A stretch of 64,000 bases of DNA from Mastigamoeba balamuthi (taxonomy: Eukaryota; Evosea; Mastigamoebida; Mastigamoebidae): the NCBI GenBank assembly GCA_902651635.1, contig CACRSC010000019.1:206277-270276 (forward strand), written 5' to 3'. Position 1 is the stretch's first letter. Every line of letters begins with the position of its first letter. The notes beneath the pieces were generated by a model, which ran no database searches, had not been told where the DNA came from, and was given only the letters and a program-made list of their open reading frames with translations. Shown piece after piece: positions 23,701 through 35,082 of the stretch. The position numbers were made by a program, and so were the translations under genes.

Positions 23701-24534
23701 GTGCGCCCACAGCGCGTCGGCGCCGTGCACCCCGCACGCCGCCACGTACTCGAGCGCCGGCACCTGCTGCCGCGGCCGCAGCGCCCGCACCGAGGCCTCC
23801 GCGCGCGCCACCTGCCCGATGCCCTCGCGCACCGCCGGCAGCCGCGCGCTCAGCTCCGCGATCGCGCGCTCGCGCTCCTCGCAGCGCGCCGTCTCCGCAG
23901 CGATGCGCGCCCGCAGCTCCGCGCTGGCCGCCGTCACCGCGGACAGCCGCGCGCTGGGGCCCCGCGCCTCCGACAGCGCCCGCGCGGCCTCGTCGCGGGC
24001 CCTCCGCGCCCCCTCGACGCCCGCGGCCGCCCGCACCATCTCCGCCTCCGCGGACGCCCTCTCGGACTCGGCCGCGCGCATCCGCGACGCCACGTCATCG
24101 ACGTCCGCGGAGGCGCGGGCGCGGGACTCGCGGGCCGCGGAGACGGCGGAGGCGGCGTCGTCGATGGCGCGCTCGAGCGAGCGGGCCTGGCGCTCCGCAG
24201 AGGCCGCCGCGGAGGCGAGGGCGTCGGCGCGCAGCCCGCAGGCGGCGCAGGCGGTGATGACGCGGTGGTCGCGGTCGGCGGCGGAGGCGGAGTCGCGGAG
24301 GGCTGCGAAGTCGCCGGGGAGAGAGCGGGCGCGGGCGAGGAGGGCGCCGATCTCGGAGGTGAAGGAGAGCCAGTGCTCGGCGGAGCACGGCGCCGTGACG
24401 TCGGCTGTCGTGTCCGTGGGTGGCGGTGGAGGCGCGTGTCCGTGTAGCACGCGGGTTGCCCGAATCGGGTCGGAAGCGTCAAAAATGATAAAACGGGGAG
24501 GTACGGTAGAAAGGGCCTGTCCTTGATCAATCAT
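20718..24534 (-). CDS. Coiled-coil protein with a degenerate class III cyclase domain
   Basis: Four exons (24534-22483, 22418-22080, 22034-21072, 21002-20718), all phase 0, give 1212 aa. Residues 100-250 are Ala/Glu/Arg-rich coiled coil. Residues about 257-435 align by eye with the cyclase type normally reading FTDI.GST.LWE: here the motif is ALEYVAACGVHGADALW, followed by a PAAM helix, HAGAEVRAPSDADD in place of the GDG motif, and WPEQVL..RGPRLCFGASAGG in place of RVGIHTG. Both metal aspartates and the substrate Lys are lost, so catalysis is unlikely and a binding or dimerisation role is inferred. Residues 470-680 form a second coiled coil, and the C-terminal 500 residues are low complexity with a short conserved-looking tail. 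The start Met is the first in frame and may be wrong. Confidence 0.75.
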
Positions 24535-24859
24535 TTTTTCTCTCGGTGAGATTCAGTCTGCCATTGTTGCGCATGAAGCTGAAGGGGCGCCTTTTGAGCC
24601 TATTGCAGGGGATCCCCTTTCGCGTGGTGCGTGATGAATGCTCCATTAGGCGACAATGGTAACCCAGAGATTAGTCTGAGGGGCCTTGTGGTCAACACAT
24701 GCCACCGTCGACGTCGACTGGCAGCACCACCCGTGCTGCGTTTGTTGAATAGGAATGCTCGGGTTTTTGGAACAGTGTATGGGATGCCGTAACACGCAAA
24801 TTGCCGAGTTGAGTTGTGAAATGGGGAAAATTCGGTGACTGGGGCTGGTCAGTGTCTCG
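24535..24859. other. Intergenic region, nothing recognised
   Basis: 325 nt upstream of the coiled-coil pseudo-cyclase gene and downstream of the AT-hook gene. No convincing coding segment. Confidence 0.5.
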
Positions 24860-25459
24860 TTAGAGGTCCTGAACGCCAACGCCGAACGGCGATCCGTAGT
24901 CGTCGACCCAATCGGAAAAGGCCAGGCAGGCGGGCACTTGCGCCTGCTCCTGCTCCGTGGGCGCGCCCGTGCCAGCGGGCGCACCATCTCCCGCCAGCGC
25001 CATGGCCACCGCAGATTCAGCCGCGTGAGCGCTCTCCTCCTTCATTCTGCGAGTGGCACGGGCCCGCTCGTTCTTGAGCCTCTTGGCCGCCTCGTCCATC
25101 TTGCCGACGGGCCTGCCCCTCCTGCGCTTGATCCCCGGCGACAGCGCGATGGGCTGGCGCGTGTGGGCGTCGAGCAGCTCGACGTCGGACATCTTGGCGA
25201 GGATGCGGTCGAGGTGGTCGTGCGAGACGAGGACGCTGACCAGCGCCTCGTCGTCCGACTGCAGCAGCGACGGCGCCCTTGAGGGTGGCCTCTGCACGGC
25301 GCTGGCGGTGGCTACCTGGGCTGCCATTGGCGTTACGGGGGTCGTCTCCGCTGACACCCGGCACTGAGCTTCTTCCGAGGGTGGCTCGGTGTCCGTCGAG
25401 ACGGGGTCGATGTCGCGCAGCAGCGTCTTGCTGGGCAGCGTCAGAGAAATGTCCGACAT
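24860..25459 (-). CDS. Small AT-hook protein of unknown function
   Basis: Intronless, 199 aa from the Met at 25459 (an in-frame Met further up at 25501 looks less likely). The middle contains RRRGRPVGKM, an AT-hook core (Gly-Arg-Pro flanked by Arg) that binds AT-rich minor groove DNA, followed by a Lys/Arg-rich helix that may be a nuclear localisation signal or basic region. A short hydrophobic helix (about 25180-25260) precedes it. A role in chromatin or transcription is inferred only from the AT-hook; I recognise no further family. Confidence 0.6.
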   Translation of the reverse strand: MSDISLTLPSKTLLRDIDPVSTDTEPPSEEAQCRVSAETTPVTPMAAQVATASAVQRPPSRAPSLLQSDDEALVSVLVSHDHLDRILAKMSDVELLDAHTRQPIALSPGIKRRRGRPVGKMDEAAKRLKNERARATRRMKEESAHAAESAVAMALAGDGAPAGTGAPTEQEQAQVPACLAFSDWVDDYGSPFGVGVQDL

Positions 25460-25520
25460 CGCCACGCGAGTGCTTCCGCCACTAACAACCCAGAGGCGCA
25501 ATGCGTCCTCTCTGTTTCGG

Positions 25521-26290
25521 TCAGGGCAGGCTTAGCAATTGAGATGCCATCACACTCGGGAAAACTCGGTAATTTGCACGGAAGGAATGACTGTTCGAAG
25601 TGCACCTCTGGGGAGTGGAACAGTAATGCAGGCGCAGGCCCTCGAACGACACGATGAGCCCGCCGTTCTGCACGAGGCACGACTTGATGCAAGGCGATGG
25701 CACCGTCAGGACGCGCATCCCGCAGAGACACGAGTCGCGCGCAGACCCGCCTGCATCTCAAAAAACGCCGGTTTGAGAAACCAGTTTTCCCCTCAGGACG
25801 CGGGTGCGCCCACCTAGCGCGAGAGAGCCGGCCAGAGACAGGTCGGAGGTGTGCTTCATGAGCCACTCGAACGGCACTCGTATGCGGACCTGCGCGCGAA
25901 AACGGGGCGATGCGATCGCCGTCAGTCTCGCAGACGCCGGGAGATGAGCAAGCCGTGTTTTGTCCGCGCATTACAGATCAGTGAGTCCGCGGTGCACGGG
26001 GGGTGGTCACGCACGCTAAAGACTGAGCCCGAGAGAAGGGGCCCGTCGATGGGAACTTCAACCCATGAGCTCTCGGGAAGGCACATGGCGCCGGGGGTGT
26101 GCTCGACTGACTGGATGAGAGATTGCGCAGTCAGAATTCGCCTGGAGGGTGAAAGTAGCCGAGGAAGAATCTTCGAGAAGTGCCCGTTCTTATTTCATGA
26201 CGAACTTCAGGTTTTCCACAGAGGATTGCATCGATCGAATACTGCCAGGATAGTACCGCCTGTTTTTTCGGGCTGAAAGAGGAAACACGA
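25521..26290 (-). CDS. Candidate multi-exon gene, unrecognised
   Basis: Three minus-strand stretches read like protein and are flanked by plausible splice sites. One at about 26135-25925 contains SVEHTPGAMCLPESSWVEVP and a GPLLSGSVFSV segment. One at about 25890-25826 reads VRIRVPFEWLMKHTSDLSLA, follows an acceptor ending GCGCAG, and is bounded by GTGGGC. One at about 25720-25610 reads MRVLTVPSPCIKSCLV then NGGLIVSFEGLRLHYC. A further piece with GGTILAVFDRCNPLW lies at 26280-26220 after a pyrimidine-rich acceptor. I could not join them with confidence and recognise no family; beta-strand-like spacing is the only structural hint. It could also be a pseudogene. Confidence 0.35.
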
Positions 26291-27856
26291 GTGAACTAAG
26301 GAATGCAGACTGTGATCGGGGACAAATCCCTTTGCTGTTGTGAGGCCACGACTGTCGCAGAGGGGAGGGCGCGTGTGTTCGAGACAGGTATCGTATCCCA
26401 ATCCGGAAGAGTCTTTGACAACGGGAGCGGGTGCGGGGCACTCGGAAGCAGGCAAAATGGGGAAACTGGCCTGCCCTTCGTGATGGCATTTTGTAGCATC
26501 TCATGTGTGGTTACTGGTAGATCATGTCGAAATTAGCAGCATCACAGCCAAGACACTGGCCTTGTGCATGTCTCCCTTGGAGTGGTGACGTCCTCTGGTT
26601 CATGAACCAGAGAATGACGAGCCTTAGTATTTGCTTTGCGTCCATGAGCGAAGGAAGAGAAGGGTTTTCTTGATGTCCCGGTTGCCAGCAGAGGGCACCA
26701 AAAACCAAGGCAAGCGAGACAAGCCACACGCGTCAAGCTTGAGAGATTTCTCTTGTTGCGAGGGGAGAACGAACGAGGTAGTAAAAATGATGGAGCCGGG
26801 GGGAAGGGGGTGTTCGAATCTGCGTAGTAATAGTACACAGTCTCATTACCCCCCACTACACTGCAGCCCCATACCGAATTCTATTCCTGATCCCGTTGCT
26901 TTTCTTCTGCGTGCCGCTACCCCCCCCCCCCCCCCCCCGCCCTGCAACCCTCACTTCCTCCCCTCGCGGGCCTCCAGAAGGCCCCAGCGACCCTAGCGAC
27001 CGCAGCGTGCCGCCATCGGAGCCTGGCGGCGCCCCTGCTGTGTTGCCTCTTAATAACTCCCGGATTCCGAAAGAGTTTTTACTTGGTGAAGAAACGGAGG
27101 AGCCTTGTCAAGTCTTCCCAGATGCTGTTCGCACGGCAGCCGCTGCCGAAAGACTGGACGTCCGTTTCTCTCCCACGAGGGCCTCCTGCAAAACGGCAGC
27201 AAACCAGAACTCTAGACAGCATAGGGCAGCGCCTCTCTTTCTACGTCCATCTCAGCGCCCCGTCTCCTTTTTGACGTGCTCCCATGCCCGCCTCCACCCT
27301 CCACAGCCGTCTGCGCCTGTATGCAGCATGCGCCTGTGCCCGTGTCTGCCACACACGCGACAGCAGAAGTTGAGTTGGGCATCTGGAATTCGTCCTCGAC
27401 ATTCCCCACCCGTACCTCTGACTACTCGGTCCTCACTCGGCAGCACTCTAGGGGCTTGCCGTCCTGCACAGCAGCCATCAAATCTTAGGCCACAGTACTA
27501 CGGGATCTCTCGAAGCGCTGAGAGCCGCCAGGACGCGAACCCCTTGAGCCCCCGAGTCTCTGAGGGCGCCCTCGGAACGCTAGAAAAACACTGTTAGGCC
27601 AGTAAAAAGTGGAGCCGCATACCAGTTCCTACAGTGGGCCTCAGGACAGTTGGAGGTGTCCTCGCAGGGAAACACCGTGCTGGGAAAGGCCAGTCTTGGC
27701 AAAACGTCTCTCACGACAAGGCCCTTGAGCGAATTAATACCGTCGTTGTTTCCTTGCCTTGCAGTGCAACGCAGCTTTTGAGCTGTCCGGCCTCAAGAGC
27801 AAAAGCACACAACGCCGTCCGTGCTCCTCATTCGTGTGGAACAGCGGGGCGCCCGG
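26291..27856. other. Long stretch without a recognised gene
   Basis: About 1.5 kb. A pure C run lies at about 26919-26937. On the plus strand 27080-27200 reads like a short exon (KSSQMLFARQPLPKDWTSVS), but I could not extend it. No tRNA or rRNA signature found. Confidence 0.4.
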
Positions 27857-30695
27857 TCACTTGAGCAGGAACGACGCGAAGTTAGACGGGTAGTGCGGGT
27901 CGTACGCAACAAATGCCTCCACGGCCTCGTACTCGGGCTGCCCGAGCCTGTCCAGCACCTTGGCCGTGTTGTGGTTACGCGCCTCTGAGCGCTGCCAGAA
28001 CTCGCGCGGGTCGCTGCCCGGGAAGGGCGGCGGGTCCTTCTGCGACTGGTGGCGGAAGATGGCCAGCCGCTTGCGGTAGAGCTCGTCGGGTGACATGGGG
28101 ACGGCCATGTCGATGCGCTCGGGTTCCCACTCCTCCCATGCGCCCCTGTACAGCCACACCTGCGTCGACTTGAACCACTCCTCGTCCTGTCGATGCAGGA
28201 CACAACCACACAGAGTCAGCTGAGAGGCCCCCACTGCTGCAATGAGTGCGTGGAGGAGACCTTGAGCATATCGATCGCCTGGAGCACTGCCTTGAGGCAC
28301 ATCCTGTGCGTACCGTGCGGGTCCGTGAGGTCACCGGCGGCGTAGATCTGTGCGGACAATTTTACTCGCGTTAGACACGAAGAGATAACCGTTGGGAAGG
28401 GGTGGGGCTGCGGGGGGCACCTGGTGGGGCTGGACAGTCTTGAGGACATCGAGCACGAGCTTCACGTCGACGTCCGTGATGGGGTTCTTCCTCACCGTGC
28501 CCGTCTGGTAGAACGGCATGTTCAGGAAGTGCACGTCTGCGAGAGCCGGCCAGTTTGATTTGTGAAATCCGTGGGACTTTGACTTGTAATTTGCGGAGGG
28601 GGATTCGCGCACTGGACTCGAGGACTCCGGCGAAGCGCGCGGCACTCGAGGCCTCGTTCTTGCGGATGATTCCCTTGACCATGAGGAGCTCGGGGCTGTC
28701 GACCCAGCCGTTGTCGGCGCACTTGGCCGAGACGTCGCGCAGGACCTTCTCCTTGAGCTTCTCGCTCTGCTCGACGGCCGCCGCGGGCGCCCCGAACGCC
28801 CTCTGGTGGTCGATGACGTACGAGCAGAACCGCACCGCGTCGTCGTCCGAGACGGCGATGTTGCCGCTGGTCTGGTAGCAGACGTGGACCGTGTGGCCCT
28901 GGTCGCACAGGCGGATCAGCGTGCCGCCCATGCTGATGACGTCGTCGTCGGGGTGCGGGCTGAAGATGACCACGCGCTTCTGCGTCGCGATCGAGTTGTC
29001 GTAGTGCGTGAACTCGCCCTTGAGCGTCGGGTGCTGCATCGGCCCCGTGCAAGCGGTCTGCGACGACGACAACGACGACGACGACGACGAGCAGTCAGCC
29101 CCCGAGTGCGAGGCGGGGTGGGAGGAGACGAGCCTTGGATTCAGTGCGGCCGCCGGGCCAGCCGGTGAGCGTGCGGTTGAGGTCCTTGTACACGCGCAGG
29201 TTCAGCACGTGCGCGGGCCCCTGCGTGTCGATGAGCTGCGTCAGGTGGTGGTCGCGGTAGTCGTCGTCCTGCAGGCGCAGCACAGGCTTGCCCGTCTCCG
29301 TCGACAGCCAGATGACTGCCTTCTTCACCACCTCTGCGCAGGCGGGGGCGGACAGTGCAGGCGCCATTGTCAGATGGAGGGGGGCTGCCAGGGGCTCGGT
29401 GGACGCACCGGGTGTGTACTCGACCTTCATGAGCGAGTTGCCGGCGGTCAGGACCCACGGGCACCTCACCCTCGTCAGCTGCGCCGCTGCGCTCGAGTCG
29501 CAGTAGATCGTCGACGACGGGTGCGTCTGCAGGTACGACGCCGCCACGGCGTCGGTGACCCCCTCCTCGACCGCCTTGGCCAGCACCCTCGCCTTCGCGC
29601 AGAAGGTGACGTCAGTGCAACGTCGTGGGTGGGGTGAGTGCGGGTGCAGGCAAGTGCCTTGGCCTCGCCAAAGGCGAGCAGGATGAGGCGGCGGGACTTG
29701 AGGATGGAGCCGATGCCCATCGTGATGGCCTGGTGCGGCACGTTGGCCTGGCCGAAGAAGTCCGAGGCCGCGTCGCGCCGCGTGACCTTGTCGAGGTAGA
29801 CCAGGCGCGTCTGGCTCTTGGGGCTCGACCCGGGCTCGTTGAACCCGATGTGACCGCTCCTCCCGATGCCCAGGATCTGCAGGTCGATGCCACCTGCACG
29901 GGTTTCGAGCGGGAAAACGTCAGGGCAATGACGAGGACCCCCTGAAAATTCGAGGAAAATCGAGTGTAAAATGTGCCGTTCTTGGGAGACCCCAGGGAGA
30001 AAACCGGCGTTTTCGTGGGTGCTGGGTGCTGCACCCTTTTTCCTGATGGCCTCCTCGTACTGGCGGCAGGTCTCCTCGATCTTCTCGGGCGCCACGGTGC
30101 CGTCGGGCACGTGCGTGTTCTCCCTCTTGATGTCGATCTGGTCGAACAGCATCTCCTGCATGAACCTCCTGTAGCTCTGTTGTTGCAGCCGCCCCGCGTC
30201 AGCACTCGGCGACTCAGAGTCCACCGCCGGCGCAGCATTTCTCGGCAAAACATGCACAAAAACGAAGCGGAAAAAAACGTCCTGAGCCCTCAGCACCACA
30301 GTACGCCGAGGAGGGCCCGCCACACGGCGCGGAGGGGGCGAGAACGGCACCTGGAGGTGGTGAGGCTGCATGGGGTAGTACTCGTCGAGGTTGAACGTCG
30401 TGACGCGGGCGAAGCTGAGGCCCTCGTGGCGGTGCATCCGGATGAGCTCCTCGTAGAGCCTCGTGGGCGTGCTGCCCGTCGCGAGGCCCAGCACGCAGTC
30501 GGGCTTGGCCCGCACGAGCTCGGCGACCTCGCGGGCGGCTGCCAGCGACGCCTGCTCGGCCACGCTGAACACACGGACGGGAGTGCGCTCGCGGGCGGTG
30601 AACTCCTCGGGCATCGTGACCTCGCCGGCCAGCGTCTTCCAGCACGGCGTGCCGCTGGCCCCGTGCTCTGCGACGTGCGGAGCTGGTGCTGACAT
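27857..30695 (-). CDS. Glucosamine-6-phosphate deaminase-like protein fused to a LmbE/PIG-L domain
   Basis: Eight exons (30695-30351, 30176-30035, 29893-29658, 29592-29134, 29057-28613, 28536-28421, 28347-28261, 28186-27857) splice to 719 aa with every phase consistent. The N-terminal NagB-like half has FNLDEYYPM (the general-base Asp), GIGRSGHIGFNEPG (active-site His) and LLAFGEAKA. NagB converts glucosamine-6-phosphate to fructose-6-phosphate plus ammonia. From about residue 424 a LmbE/PIG-L de-N-acetylase fold starts with SPHPDDDVISMGGT, the zinc site, and continues through FYQTGTVRKNP and AAGDLTDPHGTH. This long two-domain form is typical of Bacteroidetes, suggesting lateral transfer followed by intron gain. 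Introns 3 and 4 need GC donors (AAG|GC). It may act in amino-sugar or chitin-precursor metabolism. Confidence 0.92.
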
Positions 30696-31299
30696 GTGTG
30701 TGTGCCTGTGCCTGTGGCGCTCTTTGACGGTTGGGCCTTTGCTTCTCTTCGCTGTCGCGATAAAGAAATTGTGGACGTGTCGCGATTTTTTCAGGTGTGG
30801 GGCGGTGCAACTGCAGATATTTTTTCATCGCCACACGCGAGTGAGCGTCATTTCTGTGCCGCTTCTCGGTAATGACTTTTCGTCGGTGAATGGGCGGGAG
30901 ACGGGGGAAGGAAACCGTGCTCTGTGCCACCGTCCTTTCCTGTTTCGGGATGTAAATCCATTGAGAATCGTTGTGCATGATGCTGCACTCGGCAGCCCCG
31001 CACGCCCAGTCACCGCACCCATGTCGAAGCAGTGGGGACTGAGATGAACTGTGTTTGCTCTCCCACTGCCTAAGTGAGATCAGACGAAAGATTGCCACTT
31101 TCAGATATATAAGACTGTGCGCACAGGTCATCCTCACACTTCATTGACGTGGCCGGCAGGCGCCTGGCAACCAGCCAGCACATGAGAGAAAACGCGGGTG
31201 ATACTGACGCTGGTACATATTCTAGTGGCACACCTTACTATCGTACTAATAGTAAAAAATGAGGAAGTAGCCTTCCTGTCGGTCATCCACAAACCCGGG
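30696..31299. other. Intergenic region with upstream sequence of the NagB-LmbE gene
   Basis: About 600 nt. A TATATAA-like string occurs at about 31105-31112; its orientation and use are unclear. No coding segment recognised. Confidence 0.45.
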
Positions 31300-34200
31300 T
31301 CACGACTCCGACGACAGCAGCGACAGAGACACCGACTCGTCCAGCGACGTGACGAAATAGGGCGTCGGCTGCGGCGCGTTCTGGACAAAGGTGGTCATGT
31401 CGATCGGCGTCCCCACCAGCCCGCGGGCCTGCACGTCCCGGGCGATCTGCGGCAGCTGCCTGTGCACCCTGCGCACCACGGGCTCGTTGAGGTCCGCGAA
31501 CACGGCGTCGATGTTCGCGGCTGCGAGCGGGGGCTCGAGGGGCAGCGGCGAGAGCCCGGTGACGCTGGGGCAGACGGGGACGACGATGATGGGCGTCCCG
31601 TCGGGGGCCTTGGAGTGCACGTACGGGGCGAGGACCACGGGCGAGGGCGGCGTCTTCTGCTTGGCCGCGTTGTTGGCTTTGATGTTCGCACTCGGAACAT
31701 CAGCGAAGTAGACCGACGTCGACTGCTCGATGGGCAGGTTCATCGATACGTGGAGTACTTTCTTTGTAAACCGCTTTCGCGTGATAACGACGGCCACCAG
31801 GGCCACGACTGCCACGGCCGCGACGGCAGAGGGCACCCCGATGGCTATTGCGTAATTCAGGTTACTCGTGTCTGCACACGGGGGCCAACAGTCAGCGGGG
31901 GGTGACGCCGAGAGTCCCGCGTCCGCGTACCTTCGTCTGCGGTGCACCACAGCACAGGGGAGGACGACGGGCGGTAGCCGGCCGCGCACGTGCAGTTGAG
32001 GGTGCAGCCGGACCCGCCGTCGCACTCTTCGCCGGTGTCCACGTTCCCGTTGGGGCAGCCCGTGCAGTACGTGCGACGCTTGTCGAACGGCCGGTGCCCG
32101 GGCTCGCAGGTGCAGTTGTTGCTGAAGCAGAACGCCCCGCTATCGCACTCCTCGCCCGCCTCCGGCTCCACCACCTTGTTCCCGCAGCCTGGCAGCGGCA
32201 AGCGGTTCTCTCAGTTCGTTCGGCGGCGGGCGCAGCGCGCGTGGGGTCGGTACGTGAGACGATGGCCTGGCAGGTGATCGACGGCGGGTCCGTGGGCTGG
32301 TAGCTTGTGGGGCACGTGCAGTTGGTGGTGCAGTACAGCCCGCCGTCGCACAGCTCCCCCTCGTCCATCACGCCGTTGTGGCACCCCGTGCAGTACTTGC
32401 GCGGGGGCCGGTACGGGCTGTGCCCTCTGGAGCACTTGCACTTCTCGCAGTACAGCTCCCCGTCGCACTCCTCGCCATCGTCAAGGGCCTTGTTCCCGCA
32501 GACTGCGTTGGCCGCGTTGGCCTTCAGGGATGTGCGCAGGGGGGATCGGATGGGCTGACATGCAATTTCGACGATGCAGGTCCCCGAGGGCGGATCCGTG
32601 GGCTTGAAGCCCTGGGGGCACGTGCAGTTGTTGGTGCAGGCCGAGCCCCCGTCGCACTGTTCCCCGAGGTCTGCCTCGAGGACGCCGTTGTTGCACCCCT
32701 TGCAGTACGGCCGCGGCGGGTCAAACGGCGCGTGGCCCTCTGTGCACTTGCAGCCGTCGCAGAACGCGCCGCTGTCGCACTGCTCCCCTCGGTCAGCAAC
32801 GGCGTTCCCGCACTCTGGTAGCGTCTTAATGAACGCGGATGGGCGCGGGGACGAAGGGGAGCGAGGCGTCGCCACTCACTGTTCTCGACGCACGACAGCG
32901 AGGGCGGGACAGTCGGTATGTGCCCGCGCGAGCAGGTGCAGTTGGCACAGCCGCTGCCCCCATCGCAGGGCTCGCCGTCGTCCAGGACGCCGTTGCCGCA
33001 GCCCTTGCAGTACTGCCGCGGAGGGGAGTACGGAGAGTGGCCGTACTCGCACTTGCACGACGTAACATTGCAGAACTGCCCGCCGTCGCAGTCCTGCCCG
33101 GGCACAGCCGTGTCGTCGCCGCAGACTGCCGGGTTGCAGCGTTAGTGCGACTCGCTGGCCGAGCAAAGCGGAGATGCACTTGGAATGCAGTCGTGCGAGA
33201 GCGGGACGGTAGGCATGTATCCAGGCTCGCACTGGCATGTCTTCCTGTGGCACCAGCGGCCGCTGTCGCACTCCTCTGGATGGTCGCTGTAGGTCTCGAC
33301 AACGCGGTCGCCGCAGACTGAGTTTGGCGCCCCGGTGTTGAGTCGGCGGCCTAAAGGGGGCGGAGAGAGCAGTTACCAGAGGTTATGCACGTTGTATTCA
33401 CTGTGGAGCAAACCTCGGTGCGGTCGTCGCAGCCAATCGGCGGCAGCCCAGTGAAGACTGTGCACTCTGCGATGGCGCAAAGAGATCAGCCTCGCCAAAG
33501 AATCGGAGGCGCGGGGGGGGGGGTCTCCGATACCGGGCTTCAGGTATCCGCAGCCGCAGATGCAATCCCCCAAGTACACGGCGGGCTTGCACGTCCAGTT
33601 GTGCGGGTAGTTCCTGCAGCTGCCCCTGTCGCAGTGCCAATCCCCACAGTCCGAGACGTTGGTGTAGATGCAGTCGATGTCCATCACGCCGCCCTGTCTC
33701 TGGCACGAGCAGTCGCAGAACCCGTTGTCGTACTTGGACCCGCTGCAGCCAGGCCACGTCTCGACGCACGTGTTGTTGTCGGAGCACATGGCCACGTTGT
33801 ACCCCGCGCAGTTGACGGCGCGCGGGTACCAGTCGCCGCCGATGACGTTGTTTCTGCAGTCGGGGTCCAGCATCCCGCCGCACTCGCACTGGCACCCGTC
33901 CCCCGCGCCGAACGACGACAGGTTGCAGGCCGACACGTTCCACCTGGGGTCCACGCAGTGCCCTCTGCGGTCGCAGACGCTCCCCTCGGAGCAGTTGCCC
34001 AGCGGCCCGGCCACCGTGACGTTGCAGTCTGCAGAGAGCGTCAGCGGGGGGCAGAGCGCTCGGCGACGGGGTGGGCAGGGGGGCTCACCGGGGTCCCAGG
34101 CGCCGCACTCGCAGTCGCAGACCCGGCCGTCGCTGAAGGAGGCGGGCTCGCAGCGCCACGACGGGGGGGCGGACCTCGTCTGCAGGGGCCGCCCCACGAA

Positions 34201-35082
34201 CCTGAGCAGCAGCGCAGAGTAGTTGCCGTTGGCCCAGTCGTTGACGAGGGGCGTCCAGGCCGCTGGCGACGCCGACCCCGTGGGCGAGGCCCGGATGAAC
34301 GTCTGCCTGCCCAGGAAGGTGTCCATGCTGCCGAGCGTCACCATCGCCTGCAACGTGGAGACGCGGTACCCTATGTGGACCCGGCGCTGGTAGATCACGA
34401 GGTCGGGCTGCGCGGTCCACCATCGCGGCTGATCGCGGATGTTGTCGCGGGACAGGACGACCCGGCTCGACCACGAGGGCTTCAGCGCCGGCCTCCCGTA
34501 CACGTCGTCGTAGACCACGACCTCAGCATCAATGATGTTGTAAAAGGTCGCAGCAAAGCAGATCTGCCGGGTGTGGGTTGTAGGGAGCAGCGAGATATTG
34601 AGATTCTCGGGGGACGAGGGCGATATCTCAAAAGAAAAAAGCCCGCAAGCGGCAACGCAGCCAACGGAAATATTAGCAGGGGTATTACGTCACCCTGGTG
34701 ATGTTGTACGGGATAACCTCGGGGGTGATCACCTCCACCGCCTCGTAGTCCGCACGGGCGCCGCCTGTGGGATACAGAGCCGTTGACACGGGAAAAAAGA
34801 GATGACTCAGTTGCCGCCCTTCGGGAAAAAGCGTGGTCGGAAAACGGGACCGCGGGGAGGGCGGAACGCACCGCCTTGAGGGTTATCAAGGAAGGCAGGG
34901 GATAGGATGTCCGCCCCGGAGAGGTCGAAGTTGAGGAGCTCGTCGCCCTGTGTGAGGAATCGCTGGGAGCAGTGCGGGTCGTCGGGCGGCAGAGGCTGCC
35001 GGCCTCGGGACTGGGCGAGGGCGAGGGCGAGGGATATGGTGGCCAGCTCTACGACCACGCACGCCACGCGCGGCGCCGTCAT
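31300..35082 (-). CDS. Receptor-like type I membrane protein with about nine Cys-rich repeats
   Basis: Multi-exon gene. The Met at 35082 starts a signal peptide (VACVVVELATISLALALA); an earlier in-frame Met is at 35109. The ectodomain begins with a non-repetitive part (exons near 35080-34870, about 34765-34690, then about 34560-33520) containing many Cys. It continues from about 33325 with roughly nine modules of the form CGN-x-VLDDGEPCDGG..C, of the DUF4215/Myxococcus-type Cys-rich kind. After the last module a transmembrane helix (about 31860-31780, Ala/Val-rich) ends in RKRF, a stop-transfer sequence. The cytoplasmic tail of about 150 residues has Pro-rich and Ser-rich parts. Ligand and partners are unknown; a cell-surface recognition role is inferred. 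The junction ATC-ACC-AGG|GTGACG to CAG|ATCTGC near 34690-34560 is well supported; others near 33350 and 32830 were not all checked, and the gene might be two genes. Confidence 0.65.

Noticed and set aside
22831-24447. A 538-codon plus-strand frame
   Set aside because: Antisense of the coiled-coil/pseudo-cyclase exon; composition is typical of a shadow frame.
26808-26825. tRNA B-box-like string gttcgaatc
   Set aside because: No complementary T-stem, no A-box at the right distance and no cloverleaf. The same applies to the ggttcgaatt string at about 8930.
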